Positions 7,839 to 18,000 of a stretch of DNA of 37,016 bases are shown piece after piece (the stretch's first letter is position 1; each line of letters begins with the position of its first letter). The DNA is from JAVBLQ01 sp031553435 (lineage in GTDB: Bacteria > Bacteroidota > Bacteroidia > Bacteroidales > Azobacteroidaceae). The stretch covers positions 1 through 37,016 of the forward strand of contig JAVBLQ010000011.1 of the NCBI GenBank assembly GCA_031553435.1, given 5' to 3'. The translations under genes and the position numbers were made by a program. The notes below the pieces were generated by a model. That model was not told the DNA's origin and made no database searches. It saw only the letters and a list, made by a program, of their open reading frames with translations.

Positions 7839-8288
7839 TTAAGCCAATAACCTTTTTACTGTTTCTGAAATAATTCTTCCCTCTGCTTTTCCTGCTAATT
7901 TCTTGGCTGCCAAACCCATTACTTTACCCATATCTTTGGCTGATGAAGCTCCGGTTTCTGCGATAATAGCCTTTATTTCTGTGTCTAATTCTTCCTGAGA
8001 CATTTGTTTCGGAAGGTAACATTCAATTACGCTGACTTCGGCCAATTCTTTTTCCGCCAGTTCAGGACGATTTTGCGTATTATAAATTTCAGCGCTGTCT
8101 TTCCGCTGTTTTACCATCTTCTGAAGGATCTTAATAGCAGTTTCATCAGATAATTCGCCATCCGATCCCTTGGCTGTTTTGGCTTCCAGAAACTCTTTTT
8201 TCACACCTCTTAAAGCTTCCAATTTTATCTTTTCTTTAGCTAACATCGCAGATTTGATGTCGTTGCTGATTTGATCAAATAAATCCAT
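7839..8288 (-). CDS. yqeY: GatB/YqeY domain protein
   Basis: The 149-residue protein is a standalone YqeY domain. It is helical, with AMLAKEKIKLEALRGVKKEF near the N-terminus and the conserved C-terminal segment GASSAKDMGKVMGLAAKKLAGKAEGRIISETVKRLL. The same fold forms the tRNA-binding tail of GatB in tRNA-dependent amidotransferases, but the function of the free-standing protein is not established. The chosen ATG gives the family's usual length of about 148 residues. A longer GTG-started frame at 8318 would begin inside the promoter box. It is divergent from mutA. Confidence 0.88.
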   Translation of the reverse strand: MDLFDQISNDIKSAMLAKEKIKLEALRGVKKEFLEAKTAKGSDGELSDETAIKILQKMVKQRKDSAEIYNTQNRPELAEKELAEVSVIECYLPKQMSQEELDTEIKAIIAETGASSAKDMGKVMGLAAKKLAGKAEGRIISETVKRLLA

Positions 8289-8317
8289 AAGTATATTTTT
8301 AATTAAAAAATGAAACA

Positions 8318-8325
8318 CAAAAATA
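8318..8325 (-). promoter_or_regulatory. -7 box of yqeY
   Basis: The minus strand reads TATTTTTG, 29 nt upstream of the ATG at 8288. It overlaps the GTG of the longer frame, which argues for the internal start. Confidence 0.55.
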
Positions 8326-8445
8326 CAAACAAAAAATGAAAATTGTCGAAGATTTAAGGACGAATGTTTAACAAGTTTTTCAAATATTCAACATTAAACC
8401 TTCAACATTAAACAATAAACATTTCACCATATATTTAAATTATTA

Positions 8446-8453
8446 TACTTTTG
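8446..8453 (+). promoter_or_regulatory. -7 box of the mutAB transcript
   Basis: TACTTTTG matches TAnnTTTG and is preceded by TTTC at 8422-8425 with a 20-nt spacer, a plausible -33 element. The leader to the mutA ATG would be about 30 nt. Confidence 0.55.
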
Positions 8454-8486
8454 TGCTCAAACTAACGACATACAAATTATTAATCT

Positions 8487-10376
8487 ATGAGTAATTCTAA
8501 AGAAAAACTTTTCTCGGAATTTGCCCCGGTTACAACCGAACAATGGAAGGAAAAAATTGTAACCGACCTGAAAGGCGCTGATTTTGAGAAAAAACTTGTT
8601 TGGAAAACAAACGAAGGTTTTAATGTACAGCCCTTCTACCGTGAAGAGGATATTGCCGGAATGAAAACAACAGAATCATTGCCGGGAGAGTTTCCCTATG
8701 TACGTGGTACCAAAAGAGAAGACAATGACTGGTATGTTCGCCAGGACATTGAAGTAGCAGATTTCTGTAAAGCCAACAAAAAAGCGTTGGATATCCTGAA
8801 TAAAGGAGTCAACTCTTTGGGGTTCATCATTCCACGTGAAGAAGTGAAGGCCGAAAACATTGCAATTTTGTTGGAAGGCATTCAGGCCGAATGTGTGGAA
8901 TTGAACTTCAAAACCTGCTCTTGCCGCTCTGTTGAGTTGATTCAGATTCTCGTCAACTATTACCATGTTAAAGGCTACGATCCGATGAAATGTTTCGGTT
9001 CCATAAACTTCGATTTGGTTGGAATAACTCTTCGCAAAGGAAAAATAAAAGAAGATTGGGTATCTCAAATGGTTGAAGCTGTTAATGCTGCTAAATCTTT
9101 ACCCCGTTTCCGTGTATTGGGAGTTAACGCCTGTTTATTCAATAACGCAGGTTCATATATTACTCAGGAATTAGGATATGCATTAGCCTGGGGAAATGAA
9201 ATTCTCAGCAAACTAGTTGAAGCCGGAGTTGATCCTGCTTTGGCTGCTAAAAAAATCAAATTCAATTTCGGAATCAGTTCCAATTATTTCATGGAAATTG
9301 CAAAATTCCGTGCAGCACGTTGGCTGTGGGCTGAAATTGTAAACGCATACAACCCCATTTGCCCGAGTCCGGTTTGTACCAACAAAACTCCGGAAGGCAT
9401 TTGCCGTTGCGCTGCCAAAATGAATATTTTTGCGCAAACCTCATACTTCAATCAAACAATCTACGATGCACATGTTAATATGCTTCGTACGCAAACAGAA
9501 GCAATGTCGGCCGGTATTGCAGGTGTAGATTCTATGATGGTTAATCCTTTTGATGAAACATACAAAACGCCGGACGATTTTTCAGAACGTATTGCCCGTA
9601 ATCAACAATTACTGTTGAAAGAAGAAGCGCATCTCAGCAAAATTATTGATCCGTCTGGAGGCTCTTACTATATTGAAAATCTGACGGTTTCTATTGCCAA
9701 CGAAGCTTGGAAAATTTTCCTTGATAATGAAAATTTCTTCGAAGCAGTTACAAGCAGTAAAGTGCAAAAAGCCGTTAATGCTTCTGCTACTGCAAGATTC
9801 AATGCAGTTGCACAACGTCGTGAGATATTGTTGGGAACCAATCAATTCCCCAATTTCACAGAAAAAGCTGTTCAGAAAATCCAGGAATGTGATTGCAACT
9901 GCGGATGTGGAAACGATGAAAATTCAGGAATTGAAACCCTGAACAACAAACGTCTATCAGAAGATTTCGAAGTTTTGCGTTTAGCTACCGAAAAATCAGG
10001 AAAAACACCCAAAGTGTTTATGCTGACTATCGGTAATCTGGCTATGCGTCTGGCCCGTTCGCAATTCTCCTGCAATTTCTTTGCCTGTGCAGGTTATCAG
10101 GTAATCGATAATTTAGGATTTGAAACCGTAGAGGCCGGAATAAAAGCTGCCCGTGAAGCAAAAGCCGACATCATTGTAGTTTGTTCAAGCGATGATGAAT
10201 ATGCAACATTTGCTCCTGAAGCCTACAATCTGACTAAAGGCAAAGAAATCCTTGTTGTTGCCGGAGCTCCTGCCAGTATGGATGAATTGAAAGCTCAAGG
10301 TATCGAATATTTCATCAATGTTCGCAGCAATATACTTGAAACATTGAAATCATTTAATAAAATGTTGAATATTTAA
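8487..10376 (+). CDS. mutA: Methylmalonyl-CoA mutase small (beta) subunit
   Basis: This 629-residue protein is the non-catalytic partner of MutB. It has the TIM-barrel part (about 1-460) with the family segments IDPSGGSYYIENLT and ERIARNQQLLLKEEAHL, and a C-terminal Rossmann-like domain (about 505-629) that is cobalamin-binding-like. That domain lacks the DxHxxG cobalamin-ligating motif and has TIGNLAMRLARSQF at that place. Together with MutB it interconverts succinyl-CoA and (R)-methylmalonyl-CoA in propionate formation. Odd points are Cys clusters not matched in MutB here: Cys292, 297, 306, 308 in the barrel and CDCNCGCG (Cys468, 470, 472, 474) in the linker. It is followed by mutB on the same strand after a 138-bp gap. 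Confidence 0.93.
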   Translation: MSNSKEKLFSEFAPVTTEQWKEKIVTDLKGADFEKKLVWKTNEGFNVQPFYREEDIAGMKTTESLPGEFPYVRGTKREDNDWYVRQDIEVADFCKANKKALDILNKGVNSLGFIIPREEVKAENIAILLEGIQAECVELNFKTCSCRSVELIQILVNYYHVKGYDPMKCFGSINFDLVGITLRKGKIKEDWVSQMVEAVNAAKSLPRFRVLGVNACLFNNAGSYITQELGYALAWGNEILSKLVEAGVDPALAAKKIKFNFGISSNYFMEIAKFRAARWLWAEIVNAYNPICPSPVCTNKTPEGICRCAAKMNIFAQTSYFNQTIYDAHVNMLRTQTEAMSAGIAGVDSMMVNPFDETYKTPDDFSERIARNQQLLLKEEAHLSKIIDPSGGSYYIENLTVSIANEAWKIFLDNENFFEAVTSSKVQKAVNASATARFNAVAQRREILLGTNQFPNFTEKAVQKIQECDCNCGCGNDENSGIETLNNKRLSEDFEVLRLATEKSGKTPKVFMLTIGNLAMRLARSQFSCNFFACAGYQVIDNLGFETVEAGIKAAREAKADIIVVCSSDDEYATFAPEAYNLTKGKEILVVAGAPASMDELKAQGIEYFINVRSNILETLKSFNKMLNI

Positions 10377-10384
10377 TTAGATCA

Positions 10385-10494
10385 AAGAACAAAGAATTAA
10401 GAAGATAGATAAAGATTTTTTAGATAAAAGCTTTCATGAATCAGTTGTCTTAAATATCTTTTGTCTAATTCTTTCTTCTATAATCTTTGTTCTT
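10385..10494. repeat. Imperfect long hairpin between mutA and mutB
   Basis: AAGAACAAAGA at 10385-10395 pairs with 10484-10494. The similarity continues inward imperfectly as GAAGA/AAAGA words against their complements near 10445-10483. It occupies most of the 138-bp gap in what is probably one transcript, so it could be an mRNA processing or stability element rather than a terminator. Confidence 0.6.
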
Positions 10495-10514
10495 AAATCT
10501 TAAAAAGTAAAACA

Positions 10515-12662
10515 ATGAAACCAAATTTTAGAAACATAAATATTAACAACGACGGTTTTGCAGCATACAACGCAGCAGAATGGTCGAAAGCCAATAACAT
10601 CAAAGCTGATTGGCTTACTCCGGAACACATCCCCGTGAAACCGGTTTATACAAAGGAAGATCTGGAAGGAATGGAACATCTGAACTATGCCGCCGGACTT
10701 CCACCATATCTACGTGGCCCATATTCCGGTATGTATGCCATGCAACCCTGGACAATCCGCCAATACGCCGGATTTTCCACAGCAGACGAATCCAATGCTT
10801 TCTATCGTAGAAACTTAGCTTCCGGGCAAAAAGGCCTTTCAGTCGCATTCGACTTGGCTACTCATCGTGGCTATGATGCTGATCATCCACGTGTAGTAGG
10901 CGATGTGGGTAAAGCCGGAGTTTCCATTTGCTCATTGGAAGATATGAAGGTTTTGTTCAACGGAATTCCGTTAAAACAAATGTCTGTCTCTATGACAATG
11001 AACGGCGCTGTACTCCCGGTATTGGCATTTTATATCAATGCAGGATTGGAACAAGGTGCGAAACTGGAAGAAATGGCCGGAACCATCCAAAACGATATCC
11101 TGAAAGAATTCATGGTACGTAATACATATATTTATCCTCCAGAATTCTCTATGCGTATCATCGCCGACATTTTTGAATATACTTCTCAAAAAATGCCGAA
11201 ATTCAACTCTATTTCTATTTCCGGTTATCATATGCAGGAAGCAGGAGCCACTGCCGATATCGAATTAGCTTATACTTTGGCCGACGGAATGGAATATCTC
11301 CGCGCCGGAATCAATGCAGGAATCGATGTCGATGCTTTTGCTCCCCGTTTGTCATTCTTCTGGGCGATCGGTATGAACCATTTCATGGAAATTGCCAAAA
11401 TGCGTGCAGCACGTTTACTTTGGGCTAAAATCGTAAAAAGCTTCGGAGCTAAAAATCCTAAATCACTGGCATTACGCACTCACTCGCAAACATCAGGATG
11501 GTCGCTAACCGAACAAGATCCTTTCAATAATGTGGGACGTACTTGTATTGAGGCAATGGCTTCTGTATTAGGACATACACAATCATTACACACCAATGCA
11601 CTGGACGAAGCAATTGCTCTTCCCACCGACTTTTCCGCTCGTATTGCCCGTAATACTCAAATTTACATTCAGGAAGAAACTTCTGTTTGTAAAGAAGTCG
11701 ATCCTTGGGCAGGTTCTTACTATGTGGAAAGTTTAACAAATGAATTAGCACATAAAGCATGGGCTTTGATTCAGGAAGTTGAGCAGTTAGGCGGAATGGC
11801 TAAAGCCATCGAAACCGGTCTTCCCAAAATGCGTATCGAAGAAGCAGCCGCCCGTACACAAGCGAAAATAGACTCAGGCTCTCAAACCATTATTGGTGTA
11901 AATAAATATCGTTTAGAAAAAGAAGATCCGATTGATATTCTGGAAGTTGACAATACGTCTGTCCGTATTCAACAAATCGAACGATTGAAAGAACTTCGCG
12001 CCAACCGTGACGAAGCAGCAGTGAAAAAGGCCTTGGAAGCTATTACCGAATGTGCAAAAACCGGTAATGGTAACTTATTGGAATTAGCCGTTGAAGCAGC
12101 TCATTTACGTGCATCTTTGGGAGAAATATCCGATGCTTGCGAAGCTGTTTGCGGACGTTATAAAGCAATCATCAGAACAATTTCAGGCGTGTATTCATCA
12201 GAAACAAAAAAAGATGCTACATTCCAACATGCTTGTGAATTAGCAGAAAAATTTGCCAAAAAAGAAGGTCGTCAACCACGTATCATGATCGCCAAAATGG
12301 GTCAGGACGGACACGACCGTGGTGCTAAAGTTGTGGCAACCGGTTATGCCGACTGTGGATTTGACGTGGATATGGGTCCGTTGTTCCAAACACCGGAAGA
12401 AGCCGCCCGTCAAGCCGTTGAAAACGATGTGCATATACTCGGAGTTTCTTCTCTGGCAGCCGGACACAAAACACTGGTTCCTCAGGTAATAGCAGAATTG
12501 AAAACACTGGGACGGGAAGATATTTTGGTTATTGCTGGAGGGGTAATTCCTGCGCAAGATTACGACTATCTTTACAAATCCGGAGTAGCAGCAATCTTTG
12601 GACCGGGAACTTCCGTAGCTAAAGCTGCCTGCCAGATTTTGGAAATATTACTTGAAGAGTAA
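10515..12662 (+). CDS. mutB: Methylmalonyl-CoA mutase large (alpha, catalytic) subunit
   Basis: The 715-residue protein is a full-length catalytic subunit. The TIM barrel (about 1-560) carries the substrate-binding segments RQYAGFSTADESNAFYRRNL, LSVAFDLATHRGYDADHP and RTHSQTSGWSLTEQDPFNN. The C-terminal B12 domain (about 580-715) contains GQDGHDRGAK, where the His of DxHxxG ligates cobalt, followed by GGVIP and FGPGTS. It uses adenosylcobalamin to interconvert succinyl-CoA and methylmalonyl-CoA. The pairing with mutA matches the two-gene arrangement of propionate-forming Bacteroidales. The epimerase and decarboxylase genes are not nearby. Confidence 0.97.
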   Translation: MKPNFRNININNDGFAAYNAAEWSKANNIKADWLTPEHIPVKPVYTKEDLEGMEHLNYAAGLPPYLRGPYSGMYAMQPWTIRQYAGFSTADESNAFYRRNLASGQKGLSVAFDLATHRGYDADHPRVVGDVGKAGVSICSLEDMKVLFNGIPLKQMSVSMTMNGAVLPVLAFYINAGLEQGAKLEEMAGTIQNDILKEFMVRNTYIYPPEFSMRIIADIFEYTSQKMPKFNSISISGYHMQEAGATADIELAYTLADGMEYLRAGINAGIDVDAFAPRLSFFWAIGMNHFMEIAKMRAARLLWAKIVKSFGAKNPKSLALRTHSQTSGWSLTEQDPFNNVGRTCIEAMASVLGHTQSLHTNALDEAIALPTDFSARIARNTQIYIQEETSVCKEVDPWAGSYYVESLTNELAHKAWALIQEVEQLGGMAKAIETGLPKMRIEEAAARTQAKIDSGSQTIIGVNKYRLEKEDPIDILEVDNTSVRIQQIERLKELRANRDEAAVKKALEAITECAKTGNGNLLELAVEAAHLRASLGEISDACEAVCGRYKAIIRTISGVYSSETKKDATFQHACELAEKFAKKEGRQPRIMIAKMGQDGHDRGAKVVATGYADCGFDVDMGPLFQTPEEAARQAVENDVHILGVSSLAAGHKTLVPQVIAELKTLGREDILVIAGGVIPAQDYDYLYKSGVAAIFGPGTSVAKAACQILEILLEE

Positions 12663-12676
12663 GCAAATTTGATTAC

Positions 12677-12764
12677 GAATTAAGAATTAGAAATTACGAG
12701 TTTTTGGTATCAACCAATGTAATTACATTGAGCAATAATTTGTAATTTCTAATTTTCAATTCGG
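12677..12764. terminator. Hairpin downstream of mutB with a nested palindrome
   Basis: The 22-nt arms 12677-12698 and 12743-12764 pair at 20 of 22 positions (words AATTAGAAATTAC). The loop contains a perfect 16-bp palindrome, CAATGTAATTACATTG, at 12716-12731. It probably marks the end of the mutAB transcript. The gap from 12663 to 12855 holds nothing else recognisable, and no consensus -7 box for the next gene was seen. Confidence 0.55.
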
Positions 12765-12855
12765 AATTCTTTAACAATCATTAACCACCCCCAATTAAAC
12801 ATTCCCTTTCTTTTTTCGTCAATATACCAAGATGTCAAATTTTAACCATACAATC

Positions 12856-13899
12856 ATGAAAACAAAAAAATTATTTTTCGCACTTATTGTAACAGTATTT
12901 ACATTTATAAGCTGCCAAACTTCCGCACAAGTAAGTGTATCAGTATATGCGAGCATACCGATTGCTCCCAATGTAGTATTAACAGTCGGAGCTCAAACTC
13001 CTATGCCGGCATCCAATTATATTTGGGTTGACGGATACTGGGCCTGGGATGTAAGGTTGGGAACTTACACATGGGTGCAAGGATATTGGGCGCAGCCTCC
13101 ATATGTTGATTCTTATTGGGTTCCCGGATATTGGGAATATAGCCCTCGCGGATATTTTTGGGTAGATGCTTGCTGGATTCCCCGCAATTATATCCCGAAA
13201 TACGGATACTACAGTGGTCGCTATGATTATTATGGTCGCCCTGTTTATTACGCTCAACCGCAACATTACGGACATGGACATTGCTATGCTTACAGTTATG
13301 ATCATTCTCCTAATCATCGCTCAAAAGGTTATTCCAGCTCTGCTCATTATAATGAACGCAGGAATTCTAATGATAGGAATTACAATAATAATTACAATGA
13401 CAGGAATAATAGCAGAAATTATTCCGACAATAATTCAAGAAGTAACAATAATGAAAGATATAATCAAAGGAATTCTAACGAACAATCCAACCGTTCCTCC
13501 AATTACACAAGAACTGAGGATAATCGTTCACAATCAAATGTAAATAATAATAACAATTCCAGGAATAGAGAATCTGTTTCAAACAATAATAATAACAACG
13601 AGAATACAAGGACTTCTTCTCAACGTAATAATGAAAGAAGAGACAATAGCAATTCTACTTACAACAATCAGTCAGGAAGAAGCAGGAGTCAAAATGAAGG
13701 TTCTGTAAATCGTTCAGAAAATAGAAGTTCCGGCGGATCTGCAAGAGTAGTTACAACTTCCACAAGGAGTTCATCCGATTCTAATTACTCGGGAAGATCT
13801 TCTTCTTCCAGATCGGATGGTTCAAATAGTTCTGCAAGAAGTTCTTCCGGTTCGAATGGTAATGGTGGAGGCAGATCTTCTTCCGGTTCCAGAAGATAA
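12856..13899 (+). CDS. Exported protein with WVxGYW repeats and Asn/Ser/Arg-rich tail
   Basis: The 347-residue protein begins with a signal sequence (KKLFFALIVTVFTFISC). Either lipoprotein processing at that Cys or type I cleavage near TSAQ is possible. Residues about 45-115 carry WVDGYW, WVQGYW and WVPGYW and a fourth degenerate copy WVDACW, the pattern of YXWGXW-repeat proteins. A Tyr/Gly/His-rich stretch follows, and the last 170 or so residues are low-complexity Asn, Ser and Arg. The function of such repeats is not known, and the tail suggests a disordered, possibly surface-exposed region. The frame could also start at 12832. The internal ATG places the signal peptide directly at the N-terminus and is preferred. 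Confidence 0.7.
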   Translation: MKTKKLFFALIVTVFTFISCQTSAQVSVSVYASIPIAPNVVLTVGAQTPMPASNYIWVDGYWAWDVRLGTYTWVQGYWAQPPYVDSYWVPGYWEYSPRGYFWVDACWIPRNYIPKYGYYSGRYDYYGRPVYYAQPQHYGHGHCYAYSYDHSPNHRSKGYSSSAHYNERRNSNDRNYNNNYNDRNNSRNYSDNNSRSNNNERYNQRNSNEQSNRSSNYTRTEDNRSQSNVNNNNNSRNRESVSNNNNNNENTRTSSQRNNERRDNSNSTYNNQSGRSRSQNEGSVNRSENRSSGGSARVVTTSTRSSSDSNYSGRSSSSRSDGSNSSARSSSGSNGNGGGRSSSGSRR

Positions 13900-13910
13900 A
13901 AATTATGAAT

Positions 13911-13995
13911 GTGAATGGTGAATAGCGAAGGTCACTTTGCTCTTTGTGAATTGTAAGTACTATTCACAGTGAGCAAAGCGAACTTCACCATTCAC
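13911..13995. terminator. Bidirectional hairpin between convergent genes
   Basis: GTGAATGGTGAA at 13911-13922 pairs perfectly with 13984-13995. The inner part continues with few mismatches (CTTTGCTC against GAGCAAAG). It lies between the stops of the repeat protein (13899) and mdh (13998). Confidence 0.6.
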
Positions 13996-13997
13996 TT

Positions 13998-14939
13998 TTA
14001 TATTGCTTTCAATTCTTTCAAAACATCATTTGTTGTACGAACAGCATTCGCACTTTTTTCAAACAATGCTTTTTCTTCTGCATTCAATTTAACATCCACA
14101 ATTTTTTCAACACCATTGCGGCCTAAAATTGCAGGAACTCCAATGCAAATATCTTTTTGATCATATTCACCTTCCAGATAAACACAGCAAGGAATCAATC
14201 TTTTATAGTCACGGATGATGGATTCAGCCACATAAGCTCCGGCTGCTCCGGGTGCATACCAGGCAGAAGTTCCCAATAAACCGGTCAGAGTCGCTCCGCC
14301 TACCATTGTATCAGCTACAACTTTATCTAATGCCTGAGCATCCAGCAATTCGGATACCGGAGTTCCATTGTAAGTGGCAAGTCTTTTTAACGGAATCATT
14401 GTTGTGTCACCATGTCCGCCAATTACTGTTCCTTCCACTTGCGCCGGATTTACATTCAGTGCTTTACTCAAATAATATTTGAAGCGGGAGCTGTCCAAAG
14501 TTCCTCCCATACCAATTACTCTGTTTTTGGGAAGGCCAGTGGCTTTTAATGTCAGGTAAGTCATTGTATCCATCGGATTGGAAATCACGACAATGATGGT
14601 ATCAGGCGAATATTTAAGCACATTTTCTGCAACACTTTTAACAATATTGGCATTTACACCGATCAATTCTTCACGAGTCATTCCCGGTTTGCGGGGAATT
14701 CCGGAAGTAATAATCACAACATCCGAATTGGCTGTTTTTGAATAATCATTTGTAACACCTACAATATTGGTTTCAAAAGCCAAAGTCTGAGCTGTTTGCA
14801 TCATGTCCATTGCTTTTCCTTCAGCAACTCCTTCTTTCACATCGAGCATTACAACTTCATCAGCAATTTTGTTGAATGCGAGTACATTTGCACAAGTTGC
14901 GCCTACATTTCCTGCGCCTACCACCGTTACTTTTGCCAT
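13998..14939 (-). CDS. mdh: Malate dehydrogenase
   Basis: The 313-residue enzyme belongs to the LDH-like malate dehydrogenases. It has the NAD-binding motif GAGNVGATCA (8-17), the substrate-binding Arg pair in SGIPRKPGMTREE, VVISNPMD, and the catalytic His in VIGGHGDTTMIP. It interconverts malate and oxaloacetate with NAD in the cytoplasm. In succinate/propionate fermenters it feeds the reductive branch leading to the mutase encoded upstream. It is monocistronic, facing the repeat protein and followed on its promoter side by a hairpin-containing leader. Confidence 0.95.
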   Translation of the reverse strand: MAKVTVVGAGNVGATCANVLAFNKIADEVVMLDVKEGVAEGKAMDMMQTAQTLAFETNIVGVTNDYSKTANSDVVIITSGIPRKPGMTREELIGVNANIVKSVAENVLKYSPDTIIVVISNPMDTMTYLTLKATGLPKNRVIGMGGTLDSSRFKYYLSKALNVNPAQVEGTVIGGHGDTTMIPLKRLATYNGTPVSELLDAQALDKVVADTMVGGATLTGLLGTSAWYAPGAAGAYVAESIIRDYKRLIPCCVYLEGEYDQKDICIGVPAILGRNGVEKIVDVKLNAEEKALFEKSANAVRTTNDVLKELKAI

Positions 14940-14949
14940 AAATATTTTA

Positions 14950-15031
14950 TTAATAGTTTAATGTTTATAGTCTAAGGCTGAAAAAAATTAAACCACAAAC
15001 TTTCAACCTTAAACAATGAAGCACAAAGGTA
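14950..15031 (-). promoter_or_regulatory. mdh promoter and structured leader
   Basis: The minus strand reads TACCTTTG at 15024-15031, a full -7 match, and no clear -33 was seen. Between it and the ATG at 14939 the leader contains an imperfect inverted repeat of GTTTAAGGTTGAA and TTCAGCCTTAGAC words (about 14966-15017). It could fold in the 5' untranslated region. Confidence 0.5.
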
Positions 15032-15087
15032 CAACGGAGGATTTGAATAAAGAAAAATTTCCGTAATTATTTTCAATTTTCCATTTT

Positions 15088-18000
15088 TCACTTCACAACG
15101 ATTCTTCCTCCTGCCGTATGCGATACAAATTCAGGTGCATACATACATTGTATGGTTGTGATTCCTCCGGAGTAATCTCCCTGACGATTTACGTAAACAG
15201 GATATTCGAATACGTAAGTGCCTTTGGGAAGTCCTTCAAAGAAGAAATTGGTAGAGGCATCTTTGGTGGTCTGATAATAAATCACCCGTTCCCTCCATTT
15301 GGATCCGGAAAGTTGTTCAGCAGGTTCAAAGCATGCGGCGCGCATATCTTTTAGCATTACATATTCCATATCGCGATTGTTGCGGATGGTCAGGCGAACA
15401 ATGACTTTATCTCCTACTTTCAACGGATTATCAGGAGTAACGGCTTCCAATGTTTTTCCTGAAGTGGAAATTTTTTCGACAAATAGTTTTTTCTCTACAT
15501 TCAGATCTGTTTTAGCTTGAGTGATTTTATCCAGGTCTTCGAAATATTGCCAGTAAAGACTTCCCCATGCAGGGCCGGCATCTTGTTTGCTAACAGATAT
15601 TTTCCCCATTTCAGGCTTAATTTCCGAAGCAGGATATACTTTTTTGAAATATCCGGTTCCGGCTTCTTTACCGGTTACATTGACTTTTTCTTTTCCTAAT
15701 TGAATATCTATGATACCTTGATTTTCCAGCCAATTACTTCCAGCTTGGAGTAAGGTCGCGATGGAATTGACTGTGGCAGGCACATTTTCCCATTGTTGCG
15801 TTTGCTTTTGTTTTAGCAACCAGAGTTTCATGGCATCCATATCTTTATCGGAAACGGTTCCGATTTCTTTGAAGGCCTGCATGATAAATGTATGGGTGAA
15901 TGTTGCGCTCTGGAAAGCAAAAGCTGAAGTATTATTGTTTGCCCAATACATGCCCATTTCTACATTGTTGGAGGCATGTTCTTTTAGAGAACGGATAATA
16001 GACTCAGCTGTTGCCTTTTGTCCGTTTTTATTTTGTACGATAGCATTGATGGCGCGTGCATACAACGAGGTATTTTTTGTCCAATATTTATCGGCAATAT
16101 TCAGATAGAATTGGAAAGCTTCTTTGGATTTGTCCAAAGGTATTTCGTTCAGATATGAACTGCGAACAAGCAAATATTCCAAGTCGTAGGTGCTGATATT
16201 ATCCAGTTTAGCCCAGTCTTTGTTGTATTTCTTCATTTGTTCGAAATTCTTCTGGAATACATTGTCAATATAAGTAATGGCTTTCTTTTGCATTTCCTTG
16301 ATCTCATTATCAGCTTGCAATGCATTCATTTCTTTTAATCCGGAGAAGCAATACAAAATCCATTGGGTCATTGAAGGTGAAGCATTCATACCCTTGAACC
16401 AACTCCATCCGCCATCAGGAGTCTGCAATTCTTTTAATTTTTGCAGCGCAGTGGAGGAATAGTTGGATAAACGGTTGATATCGAACAATAATGACAATTT
16501 TTGCTTTTGCTCACTTTCATTTTCTGCTTCCAATACCCAGGGAGTTTCTTCCAGCAGGATGGCTTTGAGTTCCTGATTTTTCTCCAGGTTTGACAATAAT
16601 GTTTCTTTGGTTCCACCCTGTTTTGTCCACACATCTATGATTTGTTTGATTTTAGGTGTGCTATTGGCTATATAACCGGCCAACGTATTGGAATAATAGG
16701 AACCGAACCATTCGATCACATTTTCGTTTACCGGATGAGTAATAGACGGCAAAGCTTGTACAGCGTACCATGCCGGATTACTTGCAAATTCAAGTGTCAG
16801 TCGATAATTTTCCAGTGATTGGGATGAATTATTAACCAATTTATCCAAACTGAATTGTTTGGTTTGAATACCGCTGATATTCAATGGTTTACTTTCCGTC
16901 ACCAACATACGATTGGTCAGCACGGGAAGCAAATGCTGTTCACCATCGCTGAAATTAGCTGATTTTGCCACAATGCGGCAGGCTGTTAAATCAATACCCG
17001 ACGGAACATCGAAAGTCCAGGAGGCAGAAGTCGTTTTGCCGGCTTCTACAGAGAAATTCTGTTGATTGTTGGCAACAATAATCTGCGCTTTTTCCGCACC
17101 TGGATCGAAAAATTCAATGCTTACGGTTCCGTTGATCGTTTCGTCCGATAGATTGGAAATGTTGGTTACGATGGTGGTCTTATCGCCTTGCCTTATGAAA
17201 CGGGGCAAGTTAGGCGCTACCATCAGTTTTTTCCGGCTAACAGCTTCTTTAATGATCTGTCCGTATTTCAAATCCTGGGTATGCGCCAGCGCCATAAATT
17301 TCCAGGTTGTATTGCTTTCCGGTACGGTGAATGCAATTACGGTTTCACCGGCTGCATTGGTGCGAAGTTGGGGATAGAAGAACGCGGTTTCATTGAAGTT
17401 TTGGCGGATTTGTATCGGTTCCTGGGTTTCACCGGCCGCTGGCGCCGAAGCTTGTGCATAATCTGTAACTGCTTCAGATTTCATGTAACCTTCATTTACT
17501 AATGCTTTATTTTTTGTAGCAGGGGCATATACCTTGTCTTCTGCAGCTTCAACAGCTATTGGAGGAACTTTTCCTCCTAAAGAAGATGCTCCTCTCATTC
17601 TTACGGTCTGACTGTAAAAATCCAATCCGAACCAATTGAAAGAATCAAATGTGAATACCGGAATCTCCGAATATTTTCCCTGAACAAGGATATTGCCGTA
17701 AGATTGTTGAAAATCATTTCCATTCGTAAAAGATGGATATCGTGAGCTTGAATGATACACAGGACTGAAATTCCAGCTATGTGTATAGATTTTATCGAGC
17801 GAAGCATCGTACATGCCGCTTAAAACTTCGGCCAATACCGGCTTCTTGTCTGCATCTTTGATAGAAATTTTCCATTCTTCTTTTTGTCCGGGGAGTAATT
17901 TGTCACGGAAAATATCCAACGTGATATCCAACTTTTTATCCGGTTGTTTGCGACGAATATCAATGTTTTGGGTAAACACATTTCCATCTTTAATAAAAGT

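Noticed and set aside
16277..17502. Plus-strand frames inside the MG2 gene
   Set aside because: They have no homology-like features or promoters and lie antisense to a clearly coding frame.
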